A program made the position numbers and the translations under genes. Under the pieces are notes generated by a model. That model did no database searches. It worked only from the letters and a program-made list of their open reading frames with translations, and was not told where the DNA came from. DNA of 64,000 nt, from NCBI RefSeq assembly GCF_001586255.1, contig NZ_CP014544.1:186001-250000 (forward strand). The letters are read 5' to 3'. This document shows, piece after piece, positions 46,442 to 55,842 of this stretch (the stretch's first letter is position 1; every line of letters begins with the position of its first letter). This stretch comes from Zhongshania aliphaticivorans. Its GTDB lineage: Bacteria > Pseudomonadota > Gammaproteobacteria > Pseudomonadales > Spongiibacteraceae.

Positions 46442-47779
46442 ATGAAAGTTACGATATTCGGTATTGGTTATGTTGGCTTGGTTCAGGCTGCGGTATTGGC
46501 AGGTGTTGGCCACAATGTGATGTGTGTGGATGTGAATGCCGAGCGGATAGAAAACCTGAAAAAAGGCATTATTCCCATCTACGAACCGAGTTTGAAGCCC
46601 CTTTTACAGGCCAATGTCGAAGCCGGACGGTTGCAGTTCACCACAGATGCCGAGACAGGTGTTAAGCATGGCAAGATGCAGTTTATCGCGGTGGGTACAC
46701 CGCCGGGCGAAGATGGCTCAGCAGACTTGCAATATGTGCTGACGGTTGCCAAGACTATTGCTCAATATATGTCAGAGCATCGTATCATTATTGATAAATC
46801 TACGGTGCCGGTCGGTACGGCCGACAAGGTTAAAGCGGCGGTGACCGAGGTGCTTGCTGAGCGCGGGGCTGATATTCCCTTTGACGTGGTCTCTAATCCT
46901 GAGTTCTTGAAAGAAGGTGCTGCGGTGGCGGATTGCCAACGTCCAGACCGGATTGTTATCGGCACTGACAACCCAAATGTTGAAGATCGCATGCGTGAGC
47001 TGTATGCGCCTTTTAACCGCAATCACGAGCGGATCATCGTGATGGATGTCCGTTCTGCCGAGCTGACCAAATACGCCGCCAACTGTATGCTGGCGACCAA
47101 AATCAGCTTTATGAATGAAATGGCGAACTTGGCTGAACGCCTAGGCGCAGATATTGAGAAAGTACGCCAAGGCATTGGTTCTGATCCACGCATTGGCTAT
47201 TCTTTTATCTACCCTGGCTGCGGGTATGGTGGGTCGTGTTTCCCTAAGGATGTACAAGCCTTGGTACGTACCGCAGAAAAAGAAGGCTATGTGCCTGAAT
47301 TATTGCGTTCGGTAGAGGCGGTAAACCTGCGTCAGAAAACCAAACTGTTTGGGCATTTGAATAGCTATTTTGGTGGCGAATTGGCTGGTAAGAGAATCGC
47401 GGTTTGGGGGCTGTCGTTCAAACCCAATACCGACGATATGCGGGATGCCTCCAGTCGGGTGTTGATGGAGGCTCTTTGGCTGGCGGGTGCCAGTGTACAA
47501 GCCTACGATCCAGAGGGCATGCATGAAACCCAGCGTATTTACGGCAACCGTGCAGACCTCACATTGATGGGTACCAAGGAAGCCGCGCTGAATGGCGCCG
47601 ACGCCCTAGTGGTATGCACTGAGTGGAACGTGTTTAAAGCGCCTGATTTTGATTTGATCAAAGACAGCCTTCGCCACCCTGTTATTATAGATGGCCGCAA
47701 CCAATACGAGCCCGAATTGGTTGAGGGCTACGGGATAGCGTACTACGGAATTGGGCGTGGGCGTTCTATAAGGGTTTGA
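46442..47779 (+). CDS. ugd: UDP-glucose 6-dehydrogenase (copy 1)
   Basis: A 445-residue enzyme oxidising UDP-glucose to UDP-glucuronate. I start at ATG 46442, preceded by GGGGAG, giving [19 protein letters not shown] with the NAD-binding motif. Catalytic Cys is in [18 protein letters not shown], and [14 protein letters not shown] is conserved. A second, very similar copy lies at 61264-62604. It supplies the acidic sugar for the polymer. Confidence 0.96.
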   Translation: MKVTIFGIGYVGLVQAAVLAGVGHNVMCVDVNAERIENLKKGIIPIYEPSLKPLLQANVEAGRLQFTTDAETGVKHGKMQFIAVGTPPGEDGSADLQYVLTVAKTIAQYMSEHRIIIDKSTVPVGTADKVKAAVTEVLAERGADIPFDVVSNPEFLKEGAAVADCQRPDRIVIGTDNPNVEDRMRELYAPFNRNHERIIVMDVRSAELTKYAANCMLATKISFMNEMANLAERLGADIEKVRQGIGSDPRIGYSFIYPGCGYGGSCFPKDVQALVRTAEKEGYVPELLRSVEAVNLRQKTKLFGHLNSYFGGELAGKRIAVWGLSFKPNTDDMRDASSRVLMEALWLAGASVQAYDPEGMHETQRIYGNRADLTLMGTKEAALNGADALVVCTEWNVFKAPDFDLIKDSLRHPVIIDGRNQYEPELVEGYGIAYYGIGRGRSIRV

Positions 47780-47871
47780 AGAATAGGTTTTCGTTGGCTT
47801 TCACAAAATTATCGATGGTGGCGACGCAATAGTATGGGTAGCCATCATTCTCTGTATTGGAATTACAAAAA

Positions 47872-48429
47872 ATGAACGTTATCCAAACCAAACTCAAAGA
47901 CTGCGTGATTATTGAACCCAAGGTCTTTGGTGACCACCGGGGGTTCTTCTTAGAAACCTTTCAGGCGGATCGCTACCGGGATATGGCGGGCATCCAACTC
48001 CCCTTTGTGCAAGACAACCACTCCCGCTCGGCTAAAGGGGTGTTGCGGGGCCTGCACTTTCAAAAGACCAAGCCCCAGGGCAAATTGGTGCGGGTGGTCA
48101 GCGGTGAAGTCTATGATGTGGCGGTGGACATTCGCCAAGACTCCCCGAGCTTTGGTCTGTGGGAAGGGGTGATCCTCTCTGAAGAGAATAAGCGCCAGTT
48201 CTGGGTGCCGCCGGGCTTTGCCCACGGCTTTGTGGTGCTCAGTGATACCGCCGACTTTGAATACAAGTGCACCGACTATTACGACCCCTCAGATGAAGGG
48301 GCGCTGGTTTATAACGATCCCGATCTGGCTATTACTTGGCCCGAGGCCGAAAGGCTGGAGTTTAAACTCTCCGAGAAAGACGCCGCCGCGCCGAGTTTTG
48401 CCCAGTTGCGCAAGGAGCTGGGTCGATGA
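47872..48429 (+). CDS. rfbC: dTDP-4-dehydrorhamnose 3,5-epimerase
   Basis: A 185-residue epimerase of normal length. I start at ATG 47872 (MNVIQTKLKDCVIIEP). The conserved active-site parts are FVQDNHSRSAKGVLRGLHFQ (His of the LHFQ motif), VVSGEVYDVAVDIR and WVPPGFAHGFVVLSD. Its stop overlaps the start of rfbD (ATGA). Confidence 0.96.
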   Translation: MNVIQTKLKDCVIIEPKVFGDHRGFFLETFQADRYRDMAGIQLPFVQDNHSRSAKGVLRGLHFQKTKPQGKLVRVVSGEVYDVAVDIRQDSPSFGLWEGVILSEENKRQFWVPPGFAHGFVVLSDTADFEYKCTDYYDPSDEGALVYNDPDLAITWPEAERLEFKLSEKDAAAPSFAQLRKELGR

Positions 48430-49310
48430 AACTGCTGATTACCGGCGCCAATGGCCAGTTGGGCCGTTGCTTACAAGATGTACTGGCCAACACCGAGCAC
48501 GAAGTCATCGCCCTTGACCGCAGTGGGCTGGATATCGGCGATGCCGAGGCGGTGAACCGGATTGTCGATCAGCACCAGCCCCAGACCATTATCAATGCGG
48601 CGGCCTATACCGCCGTGGACAAGGCGGAATCCGAGCCGGAGCTGGCCGCCAGAATTAATACCACTGGCCCAGAAAACCTCGCCAAGGCAGCGGAGCGTCA
48701 CAGCGCCCTGTTGATTCATATCTCCACTGACTACGTCTTTGATGGCAGTAAAACCACCCCTTACACCGAAGAGGATGCTACCAATCCCCAAGGCGTCTAC
48801 GGCCAAACTAAACTCAATGGCGAAATAGCCGTGCAGCAGCACTGCAGTCGTCATGTGATCCTACGCACGGCTTGGGTATTCAGCGAATACGGCAATAATT
48901 TTGTTAAAACCATGCTGCGCCTGGGCAAAGAGCGGGATGAGTTGGGGGTGGTGGCGGATCAGATTGGCTGCCCGACCTATGCGGGGGCGATAGCAGGCGC
49001 AGCGTGCTCAGTCCTTCAGGCCTTTAGCGAGGATCGCGCGCAGTATGGCGTGTACCATTATTGTGGCGATGAGTCCGTAAGTTGGTATGAGTTTGCCCGT
49101 TGTGTTTTTGAAGTCGCTGAACGCCGTGGTGAGCTTCCCAAGCCGCCGCAGGTAAACCCAATTACTACGAAAGACTACCCCACTCCCGCAACGCGGCCCG
49201 CGTACTCGGTGCTGTCTAGTGATAAACTCAATACTAGCTTTGGTGTGCGAGCCGATGATTGGCGCATATCTCTGGAAGCTGTTCTGAGTCGTCTGCCTCA
49301 CCAAGAGTAG
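48426..49310 (+). CDS. rfbD: dTDP-4-dehydrorhamnose reductase
   Basis: A 294-residue NADPH-dependent reductase completing dTDP-L-rhamnose. The N-terminal LLITGANGQLGRCLQ binds the cofactor; ISTDYVFDGSK and the catalytic Tyr/Lys of GVYGQTKLNGE are present. It overlaps rfbC by four bases. With rfbA, rfbB and rfbC all four pathway genes are present, though split into two groups. Confidence 0.96.
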   Translation: MKLLITGANGQLGRCLQDVLANTEHEVIALDRSGLDIGDAEAVNRIVDQHQPQTIINAAAYTAVDKAESEPELAARINTTGPENLAKAAERHSALLIHISTDYVFDGSKTTPYTEEDATNPQGVYGQTKLNGEIAVQQHCSRHVILRTAWVFSEYGNNFVKTMLRLGKERDELGVVADQIGCPTYAGAIAGAACSVLQAFSEDRAQYGVYHYCGDESVSWYEFARCVFEVAERRGELPKPPQVNPITTKDYPTPATRPAYSVLSSDKLNTSFGVRADDWRISLEAVLSRLPHQE

Positions 49311-49316
49311 CCATGA

Positions 49317-50594
49317 ATGAAATTGTCGCCGCGATCATCGCAACACAAGGACGTTATTCGCTCGTCGGCAATTGCCTTTGCGATAAGGGCCTTGGGTGCG
49401 GTAGCGGGTTTTATCACCACAGCTCTGATTGCTCGCGAGTTGGGGGCTGAAGAGTCCGGCTATTATTTCTTGGCTTTTACTACGGTGACTATTCTGGCTG
49501 CGGTGTCACGGGTTGGTATGGATAATTCCATAATTCGCTTTGTGGGGCGCGCGCCCGAACAGGCGATGTCTGTTTTCTATAAATCGATTTGTTTAGTAGT
49601 TGGCGCTAGTATCTTTGTTGCGGTGTGCCTCTATACACTGGCGGGGCCTCTCTCTGAGTACTTCTTTCAAAAGCCTCGAATGGCCCCGGTGCTTGAGGGC
49701 GTGTCGCTTGCGGTAATTGGTGTTGCGCTGTTTACGCTTGCAGCTAATGCCCTGCAAGGTCTGCACAAAGTTCTATACTCCATCTTTATTTTAAATATCG
49801 CCGCTAATACCTTGTTGATCGCTGGTATTTTCCTGTTCAACATCAGCGATGCGGCAATTCTCGCGCGGTTTTTCGCAGGCTCAGCCTTGATCGCCGCTGT
49901 GAGTGGTTATTTTCTGTTGCTTCGAATGAAACCAGAGCAACAAGGGTCGAGCGTCTCTTGGGAAATGCTCTTTAAAAGTTGCTTGCCGTTGTGGTCGGTA
50001 GTGATTATGGGGCAAATGGTGCAATGGTCAGGGCAGTTTATTGCCGGTGTTTATATGGCGCCGGAGGTTGTCGCCCAATTGGCGGTAGCGCAACGAACTG
50101 CAATGCTCGCCAGTTTTGTTTTGATTGCGGTCAATCTGGTTGTCGCACCCCGCTTTGCAGCGATGCACCGCAATGGCGATATGGAGGGCTTGCAGAGTCT
50201 GGCAAAAACCTCTGTTAAGTTGATTGGCCTTTTGGCAACGCCGGTCATTGCGGTAATGCTGGTCTTTCCTGAGTTTCTTATGGGCCTGTTCGGTAGCGGG
50301 TTTACCGAAGGCGCTAGCTTGTTACAAATACTTGCTCTAGGGCAGTTCGTGAATGCGATTACCGGTTCAGTGGGTTTTTTGCTGATGATGTGTGGTTACG
50401 AAAAGGATATGCGTAATATTACATTGCTCTCCGGCTCGTTGGCCTTAACGCTCACCTGGTGGCTAACGGCGGCTTATGGCGCATATGGCAATGCAACTGG
50501 CACAGCGATTGCTGTAGCTACCCAGAACCTGCTGGCGGTTTACTTTGTTAAGCGTCGACTTGGGTTTAATACTTTGGCCATATGGCGGCGTTGA
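49317..50594 (+). CDS. Oligosaccharide flippase (Wzx-like)
   Basis: A 425-residue polysaccharide-transport protein of the MATE/MVF superfamily with about twelve membrane helices. It opens with SSAIAFAIRALGAVAGFITT and has the typical RELGAEESGYYFLAFTTV after the first helix. It should move the lipid-linked repeat unit across the inner membrane. The start is ATG 49317, seven bases after rfbD; an overlapping ATG at 49313 is in another frame and short. Confidence 0.88.
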   Translation: MKLSPRSSQHKDVIRSSAIAFAIRALGAVAGFITTALIARELGAEESGYYFLAFTTVTILAAVSRVGMDNSIIRFVGRAPEQAMSVFYKSICLVVGASIFVAVCLYTLAGPLSEYFFQKPRMAPVLEGVSLAVIGVALFTLAANALQGLHKVLYSIFILNIAANTLLIAGIFLFNISDAAILARFFAGSALIAAVSGYFLLLRMKPEQQGSSVSWEMLFKSCLPLWSVVIMGQMVQWSGQFIAGVYMAPEVVAQLAVAQRTAMLASFVLIAVNLVVAPRFAAMHRNGDMEGLQSLAKTSVKLIGLLATPVIAVMLVFPEFLMGLFGSGFTEGASLLQILALGQFVNAITGSVGFLLMMCGYEKDMRNITLLSGSLALTLTWWLTAAYGAYGNATGTAIAVATQNLLAVYFVKRRLGFNTLAIWRR

Positions 50595-50776
50595 TCAGCT
50601 AAGAGGCATAATTGTCGCTGCTGTATACGAGTGCTAGCTACAAAAGATTACTTTAGGTATAGCGTTTTTCTTCACGTTATAAATCTGTTTGTAGATAATG
50701 TATAGGGCCGTGTTGGATTTCGGCTGCACACAAGAAGTTCTTCCTTCCCTCCAACTAAGGGTGAAAGTGGCGAGAC

Positions 50777-51544
50777 ATGGATGTTGTTGCGGGCAAAAAC
50801 TACCCAAAGTTAGTTAAGCGAGCGCTCAGGCGTACTAAGCATGTTGTTTTGGCTTGGGCATACCGGGGTAGCGAGCGTTACTGCCCTCTCTGTGAAAATT
50901 CTGCAAGCAAATTTCTGGAATATGGCGCCACTAAGCGCAAGGATGCGGAGTGCATATATTGTGGGTCTTTGGAGCGGCACCGTCTTTTATGGATATTTCT
51001 CACACACAAAACTGACCTTATGCGGCCTGCTTCTCGGCGGCTGTTACATATTGCGCCAGAGCAATGTCTTGGCTCAAAACTTAAGCACATGTATGGCAGG
51101 AATTACTTGTCGGCAGACATCGAGCCTGGTGTGGCGATGGCGTGTATGGATATTACCGAAATACAGTTCGGCGACAATAGTTTCGATATAATATTCTGCA
51201 GCCATGTATTGGAGCATGTTCCCGAGGACAAAAAGGCATTGTCGGAATTGTATCGAGTACTGAAGCCCGGTGGGTGGGCGATAATTCTCGTACCAATAGA
51301 GGGTGAACGCACAATTGAAGATCCGGCTATTTCTACCCCAGAAGATAGAATAAAAGCCTATGGGCAAGCTGATCATGTTCGGCAGTATGGGCGTAGGGAC
51401 TATATGCAAATGTTAAACCAGCAAGGTCTTGCGGTGATTGCGATTAGCCCGGACGATATGAGCAGCCCCGCCGAGGTTATTCGCTTTGGAATGAGCAGCA
51501 ACGCGGGGGAAATATTTTATTGTGAAAAAAAGGCAGCTCTATAA
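50777..51544 (+). CDS. Methyltransferase with N-terminal zinc-ribbon-like motif
   Basis: A 255-residue protein. Two cysteine pairs near the N-terminus (YCPLC and CIYC) suggest a small zinc-binding module. The methyltransferase domain follows, with LHIAPEQCLGSKLK, ADIEPGVAMACMDIT and the SAM-binding post-region FDIIFCSHVLEHVPEDKKAL, then LYRVLKPGGWAIILVP. It may O-methylate a sugar of the polymer; this is inference from context. A 182-bp gap without visible features precedes it. Confidence 0.82.
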   Translation: MDVVAGKNYPKLVKRALRRTKHVVLAWAYRGSERYCPLCENSASKFLEYGATKRKDAECIYCGSLERHRLLWIFLTHKTDLMRPASRRLLHIAPEQCLGSKLKHMYGRNYLSADIEPGVAMACMDITEIQFGDNSFDIIFCSHVLEHVPEDKKALSELYRVLKPGGWAIILVPIEGERTIEDPAISTPEDRIKAYGQADHVRQYGRRDYMQMLNQQGLAVIAISPDDMSSPAEVIRFGMSSNAGEIFYCEKKAAL

Positions 51545-51587
51545 TTGTTTGTTGTTTAAAGTCTAATTTACTGAGTAAATCACTTTT

Positions 51588-52421
51588 ATGGAAAAAAAGT
51601 ATATTTTTATTGTAGGGATGCCCCGTTCTGGTACTACTTTGCTAAGTGCTACACTAACACGAAGTGGCGAGGCTATAGGGGGCGCGGAGACGCAATTCTT
51701 CAATAAATGCTATCGAATGAAGCGGACTCTTTGCTTATTGGATCCCTTTTGGCCTCGGCTCGCAGTCGCGACGTTGAAAGGGATTACTTTGTCGGAGCAG
51801 AAGGTGTTGGAACTCTATGGTGTTAGTAGAGAAAGCCTTTACAGACAGCTTTCCAAAAGTGATCGATCTACAAAATCAATGTTCGACGCACTTATGGGGT
51901 TAGACGGTAGTACACAAGAAAAAATAGTGGTCGAAAAAACCCCCAATCATTTATTACATGTTGATGAGATAAGAAAAGAAATACGTGGTTGCAAGTTTCT
52001 TCGCATCGTAAGAGACCCAAGAGGTTCAGCGGTTTCAATGAAAAAGCTGCCTTGGGCCTCAGCTGACCCTGTGGAAAATGCTAAATTGATCAGTATATGG
52101 CACCGTCAAAGTCGAAAATTCTTTTCCGAATCCCACAGGGACTTTTATACAGTTCGTTACGAGAACTGGATGAAAGAACCCCAGTTTAATATTGAAAACA
52201 TATGCGAATTCTCTGGCATTACATTTGACCAAAAAATGTTAAGCCCTTCGGATAGTGATCGCAGGGTTATGTCAATGAATGAGCCGTGGAAAAATCAGGT
52301 GAACGCGGCCTATGATATTTCACTGGCCGACAATTGGCGTGAGCAGCTAAACGATAATCAGTCCAAGAAAATTATGCGTATTTGTAGTGCGTTTGCTGAG
52401 GAATTTGGGTATGCCGAATAA
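51588..52421 (+). CDS. Sulfotransferase (Sulfotransfer_3 type)
   Basis: A 277-residue PAPS-dependent sulfotransferase. The 5'-phosphosulfate loop IFIVGMPRSGTTLLSATL is at the N-terminus. The 3'-phosphate motif LRIVRDPRGSAVSMKK is near residue 145, and YTVRYENWMKEP is a conserved C-terminal segment. It is a different family from the sulfotransferase at 37684, so two sulfation events are likely. The next gene starts inside its last codons. Confidence 0.85.
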   Translation: MEKKYIFIVGMPRSGTTLLSATLTRSGEAIGGAETQFFNKCYRMKRTLCLLDPFWPRLAVATLKGITLSEQKVLELYGVSRESLYRQLSKSDRSTKSMFDALMGLDGSTQEKIVVEKTPNHLLHVDEIRKEIRGCKFLRIVRDPRGSAVSMKKLPWASADPVENAKLISIWHRQSRKFFSESHRDFYTVRYENWMKEPQFNIENICEFSGITFDQKMLSPSDSDRRVMSMNEPWKNQVNAAYDISLADNWREQLNDNQSKKIMRICSAFAEEFGYAE

Positions 52422-53490
52422 TGTCGGCCAAGGCGCGAATTCGAATCTGGGTGACCGGGCCGACTGGATAGACTACGCGAAAGGCCTAGGCATCATCCTT
52501 GTTGTGTACAGCCACGTTTCCCGTGGTGTAATTAACGCGGGTGTACAGGTGCCGCTGCCCGAGTTAATGCTGCTCGATAGTGTGTTATATACCTTTCATA
52601 TGCCTTTATTTTTTTTACTTTCGGGGCTGCTTTTTCAGTCTTCTTTTGAAAAAAGGGGAGCGAGAAGCCTTGTGTTTAGCAAGATAGATTCCATCGTATA
52701 CCCTTATATACTGTGGTCTCTGCTGCAAGGGTTTGCGGAGTCCACCCTGTCAGACTTCACCAACGGTAAAGTTAAAATAAGCGATGTATTAGTCTTGTTG
52801 TGGCAGCCTCGATCTCAATTCTGGTTTCTGTATACGCTGTTTCTTGCGTTTTCTTTGAGTGCTGTTCTCGAAAAGTTTGTATATAAACGTTATCGAAGTG
52901 TTGTGCTGTTGATTGCAGTACTACTTTACTTGGTCGATGCTCCTCTGGGGAATATTCGCGTTTTTGAAGATTTCTCCTATCATTTTGTTTACTTTTACCT
53001 TGGTGTCTTCCTCGCGAGTGAGCGCCACAGAATCGATAGCGTAGGGGTATGGGTCTTGCCAACTGTTACATTTATTTTTGGTTTAGCCCAGTGGTTTTTT
53101 CATGTTAAAACAGGTAATACTTACGAAGACCGTGGGGTGTTGTCTTTGCTCCTCGCATTAATTTCCATTATTCAAATGTGTATTTTCTCAAAATTTTTAT
53201 CTGATAGAAAATGGACTCTTTTTCGTGTTTTGGGGATGTCGTCTATGGCAATTTACCTCATGCATATTCTTGTGGGGGCTGGGACACGCATTCTGCTATC
53301 AGAAACTCTGGGGGTTGAGCATTGGTTTATTACGACAAGCATCTGTGTCTTAGTGGGGATATGTCTTCCTGTGCTTTTGATGAAATCAGTAGAAAAATAC
53401 AGAATGCGCTATATTTTTTCCGCACCGCTCAGTCGGTGGATGGTCTCTTTTGGTGCTTGGGTGCGAAAAAGCGTGCTTAAGCCAGCGTAA
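52411..53490 (+). CDS. Acyltransferase 3 family membrane protein
   Basis: A 359-residue membrane acyltransferase. I start at ATG 52411, which overlaps the sulfotransferase end by 11 bp. It begins DWIDYAKGLGIILVVYSHVSRG, with the family's conserved His, followed by FHMPLFFLLSGLLF and SQFWFLYTLF. About ten membrane helices are visible. It probably acylates the polysaccharide, as a second enzyme besides that at 45358. It ends the rightward block and converges on the leftward genes 19 bp away. Confidence 0.86.
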   Translation: MPNNVGQGANSNLGDRADWIDYAKGLGIILVVYSHVSRGVINAGVQVPLPELMLLDSVLYTFHMPLFFLLSGLLFQSSFEKRGARSLVFSKIDSIVYPYILWSLLQGFAESTLSDFTNGKVKISDVLVLLWQPRSQFWFLYTLFLAFSLSAVLEKFVYKRYRSVVLLIAVLLYLVDAPLGNIRVFEDFSYHFVYFYLGVFLASERHRIDSVGVWVLPTVTFIFGLAQWFFHVKTGNTYEDRGVLSLLLALISIIQMCIFSKFLSDRKWTLFRVLGMSSMAIYLMHILVGAGTRILLSETLGVEHWFITTSICVLVGICLPVLLMKSVEKYRMRYIFSAPLSRWMVSFGAWVRKSVLKPA

Positions 53491-53509
53491 TGAAAAATTG
53501 ATTAAAGAT

Positions 53510-54658
53510 TTAGACGGAGCTTAGTAGTTGCTGAAAGTCTTGGCACATTTTATCTGAAGAAAATAACTCTTCTGCTCTACGCTTGGCGGAGCGCTGCATG
53601 GTCTGACGCGACGGATTTGCTAAAGCGACTTTGATTTTTCTGGCGAGTTCTTCTGCATCACCCGGTGGGTATAGGTATCCTGATTCTTCATCTTTAACGA
53701 TTTCGGTTGCGCCACCCGCTGCGGTAGCGATGACTATTTTTTCCATTAGCATTGCCTCTACGATCACGCGACCGAAAGGTTCGGGTAGTACCGAGCAATG
53801 TACTATCGTGTCACATATATCAATGTAATCGAAGATGTTAGCGCGATGTCCAACAAACTTGATTTGATTAGAGAGTTTAAGCTGTGCAGCACGTTCAGCT
53901 AAACTGCTTGCATAGCTGTCATCTTCAAAATGCGTGCCGCCAACAACGATTGCTTTATGATTTGGTAGTTTGCTGAGTGCTTCTATAAATACGTGCTGGC
54001 CCTTCCAGTGGGTAATTCGCCCAAACATACCAATAAGAGGGGCGTTGCCTTGCCATTCTTTGATTTTATCAATGTCGCTAGTATCCTCCGAGGGTTTAGG
54101 TCGTGTGGTGTTCACTCCTGAATAAATCACGACTTCCCTTTTACTGTGCATTCCTGCTGCCTGCCACTCGTGCAGGGAGGATTTGGAATTTAAGACTACT
54201 GTATCAGCGAATACTCGGGCGAGTGATTTTATAACGGTTCTTGAAAAACCACTGAAATGCTCGCTACTAACAATATCATTCATAAACCACACAATTTTTT
54301 TTCTGTGTATAACTTTGGATAAAGCAAAAACTACGAATGACTTTTGGGACATGCAGACAATAATTTCGTAATTGCGTGCATGACGAATGGCCGACACAGA
54401 GGCTTTAAAGAGCGATGGAATAACTTTGAGCGCAGATAGTGTGCTGCCTTCGCGCTTATACTGGCGGAACCCTTTATTCAAATCTTCAACTATAACTGGT
54501 ACGCCTTTAGCCTTTATAGTGTCGAAAAGTGATCCCTTCTCAAAAAGTAAGACTTCTCGCTGCTCAACAGCATTTAGAAGCTCTAGCATTTTAATTTCTG
54601 CGCCGCCGGGACTGCCAACATGGGTAGTGAAGAGCACTTTCTGGTTGAGCGCACTCAT
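53510..54658 (-). CDS. Glycosyltransferase family 4 protein
   Basis: A 382-residue GT-B glycosyltransferase. It starts KVLFTTHVGSPGGAEIKML, typical of GT4 enzymes, and has GMFGRITHWKGQHVFIEAL and the donor-binding PEPFGRVIVEAMLMEKIVIATAAGG. Its start overlaps the stop of the upstream glycosyltransferase by four bases, so the pair is translated together. Sugar specificity unknown. Confidence 0.88.
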   Translation of the reverse strand: MSALNQKVLFTTHVGSPGGAEIKMLELLNAVEQREVLLFEKGSLFDTIKAKGVPVIVEDLNKGFRQYKREGSTLSALKVIPSLFKASVSAIRHARNYEIIVCMSQKSFVVFALSKVIHRKKIVWFMNDIVSSEHFSGFSRTVIKSLARVFADTVVLNSKSSLHEWQAAGMHSKREVVIYSGVNTTRPKPSEDTSDIDKIKEWQGNAPLIGMFGRITHWKGQHVFIEALSKLPNHKAIVVGGTHFEDDSYASSLAERAAQLKLSNQIKFVGHRANIFDYIDICDTIVHCSVLPEPFGRVIVEAMLMEKIVIATAAGGATEIVKDEESGYLYPPGDAEELARKIKVALANPSRQTMQRSAKRRAEELFSSDKMCQDFQQLLSSV

Positions 54659-55797
54659 GCAGGTTCGCCTTCGGTAACAGCTATTTCTTTTTCCTTACTA
54701 ACGCTTAAGAATTGATTGAATTTAGTGACGAAATTCTCCTTTGAAAACCTTTCTGCACTTTCCTTGATTTCGCTAGGTGAGTATTCTATGCCTTCGCGTT
54801 CAAATAAGGATATAGCTTCAATGATTGCTTCAGCACGCTGGCTATGGAAGTGAATTCCAGTTTTGCCGTGTTCGACAATTTCGGAAGCACCGCCTCTGCT
54901 ATAAGCGATGACGGGCGCTCCTGATGCCAATGCCTCCACGAGAACAATGCCGAAATCTTCTTCTGCTGCGTAAACAAAGGCTTTGGACCTTGCTAGGTGT
55001 TCCTTTAGCTGCGAGAACGCTAAGCGCCCTGCAACAGTGATGTTGCTTTTAGCCATTGCTGTTATCTTTTGTAATTCAGGGCCCCCGCCAATCACTATTA
55101 ATTTTTTATCGGGCATTCTGTTAAAGGCTTCCACGATCAAATCTACGCGCTTATACGGAACTAGCCTACAGCAGACGACGTAGTAGTCTGATTTCTCGGG
55201 CGCTAGGCTAAACGAATGGGTATCAACCGGCGGGTGTATTACCGCGCTCTCTCTGCGATAGCATTTGTTGATTCGATGTGCAATAAAATGTGAATTAGCG
55301 ACAAATTTATCGACACCAAACGAGGAGCGAACATCCCATGTACGTGCCATTGCCAAGAAGAATCGAGCGAGCAGTGATGTGAGGCCTTTTTCAAGACCTG
55401 AATCTCTAAGATACTGGCCTTGCATGTCCCACGCATAGCGCATTGGAGAGTGGCAGTAGCATATATGTAGGTTGTCAGGTGAAGTTATTACGCCTTTCGC
55501 CACACTTGAGCTGCTGCTGATAATAAGATCGTACTTGGATAGGTCAAATTGCTCTACGGCAAAAGGCATAAGCGGGAAATACGTTCTGTAATAGCGCTTC
55601 GCTAAGGGTAGTTTTTGAATAAAAGATGTATTAACGGGTTTACCGTAACCTAGCTCGGCGAGCTGGGTGTCGTTCATATAACATACTGTTGTATACAGAT
55701 CGGCATCTGGGAAAATATCCAAAAATGCAGCTACTACTTTTTCGGCGCCGCCGCTGTCTACTAACCAGTCGTGTATTATGGCCACATTGCTGAACAT
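54655..55797 (-). CDS. Glycosyltransferase family 4 protein (WbaZ/mannosyltransferase-like)
   Basis: A 380-residue GT-B enzyme. The N-terminus VAIIHDWLVDSGGAEKVVAA and the segment HICYCHSPMRYAWDM are typical of a GT4 group that includes mannosyltransferases of surface polysaccharides. The donor site has EEDFGIVLVEALASGAPVIAYSRGG. The presence of manC at the window end fits GDP-mannose as donor, which is inference. The 45-bp gap to the polymerase-like gene upstream is featureless. Confidence 0.88.
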   Translation of the reverse strand: MFSNVAIIHDWLVDSGGAEKVVAAFLDIFPDADLYTTVCYMNDTQLAELGYGKPVNTSFIQKLPLAKRYYRTYFPLMPFAVEQFDLSKYDLIISSSSSVAKGVITSPDNLHICYCHSPMRYAWDMQGQYLRDSGLEKGLTSLLARFFLAMARTWDVRSSFGVDKFVANSHFIAHRINKCYRRESAVIHPPVDTHSFSLAPEKSDYYVVCCRLVPYKRVDLIVEAFNRMPDKKLIVIGGGPELQKITAMAKSNITVAGRLAFSQLKEHLARSKAFVYAAEEDFGIVLVEALASGAPVIAYSRGGASEIVEHGKTGIHFHSQRAEAIIEAISLFEREGIEYSPSEIKESAERFSKENFVTKFNQFLSVSKEKEIAVTEGEPA

Positions 55798-55842
55798 CCA
55801 GTCACTCCTTAACTTCGATGATTCTATTGATCTTGCTTTTCG

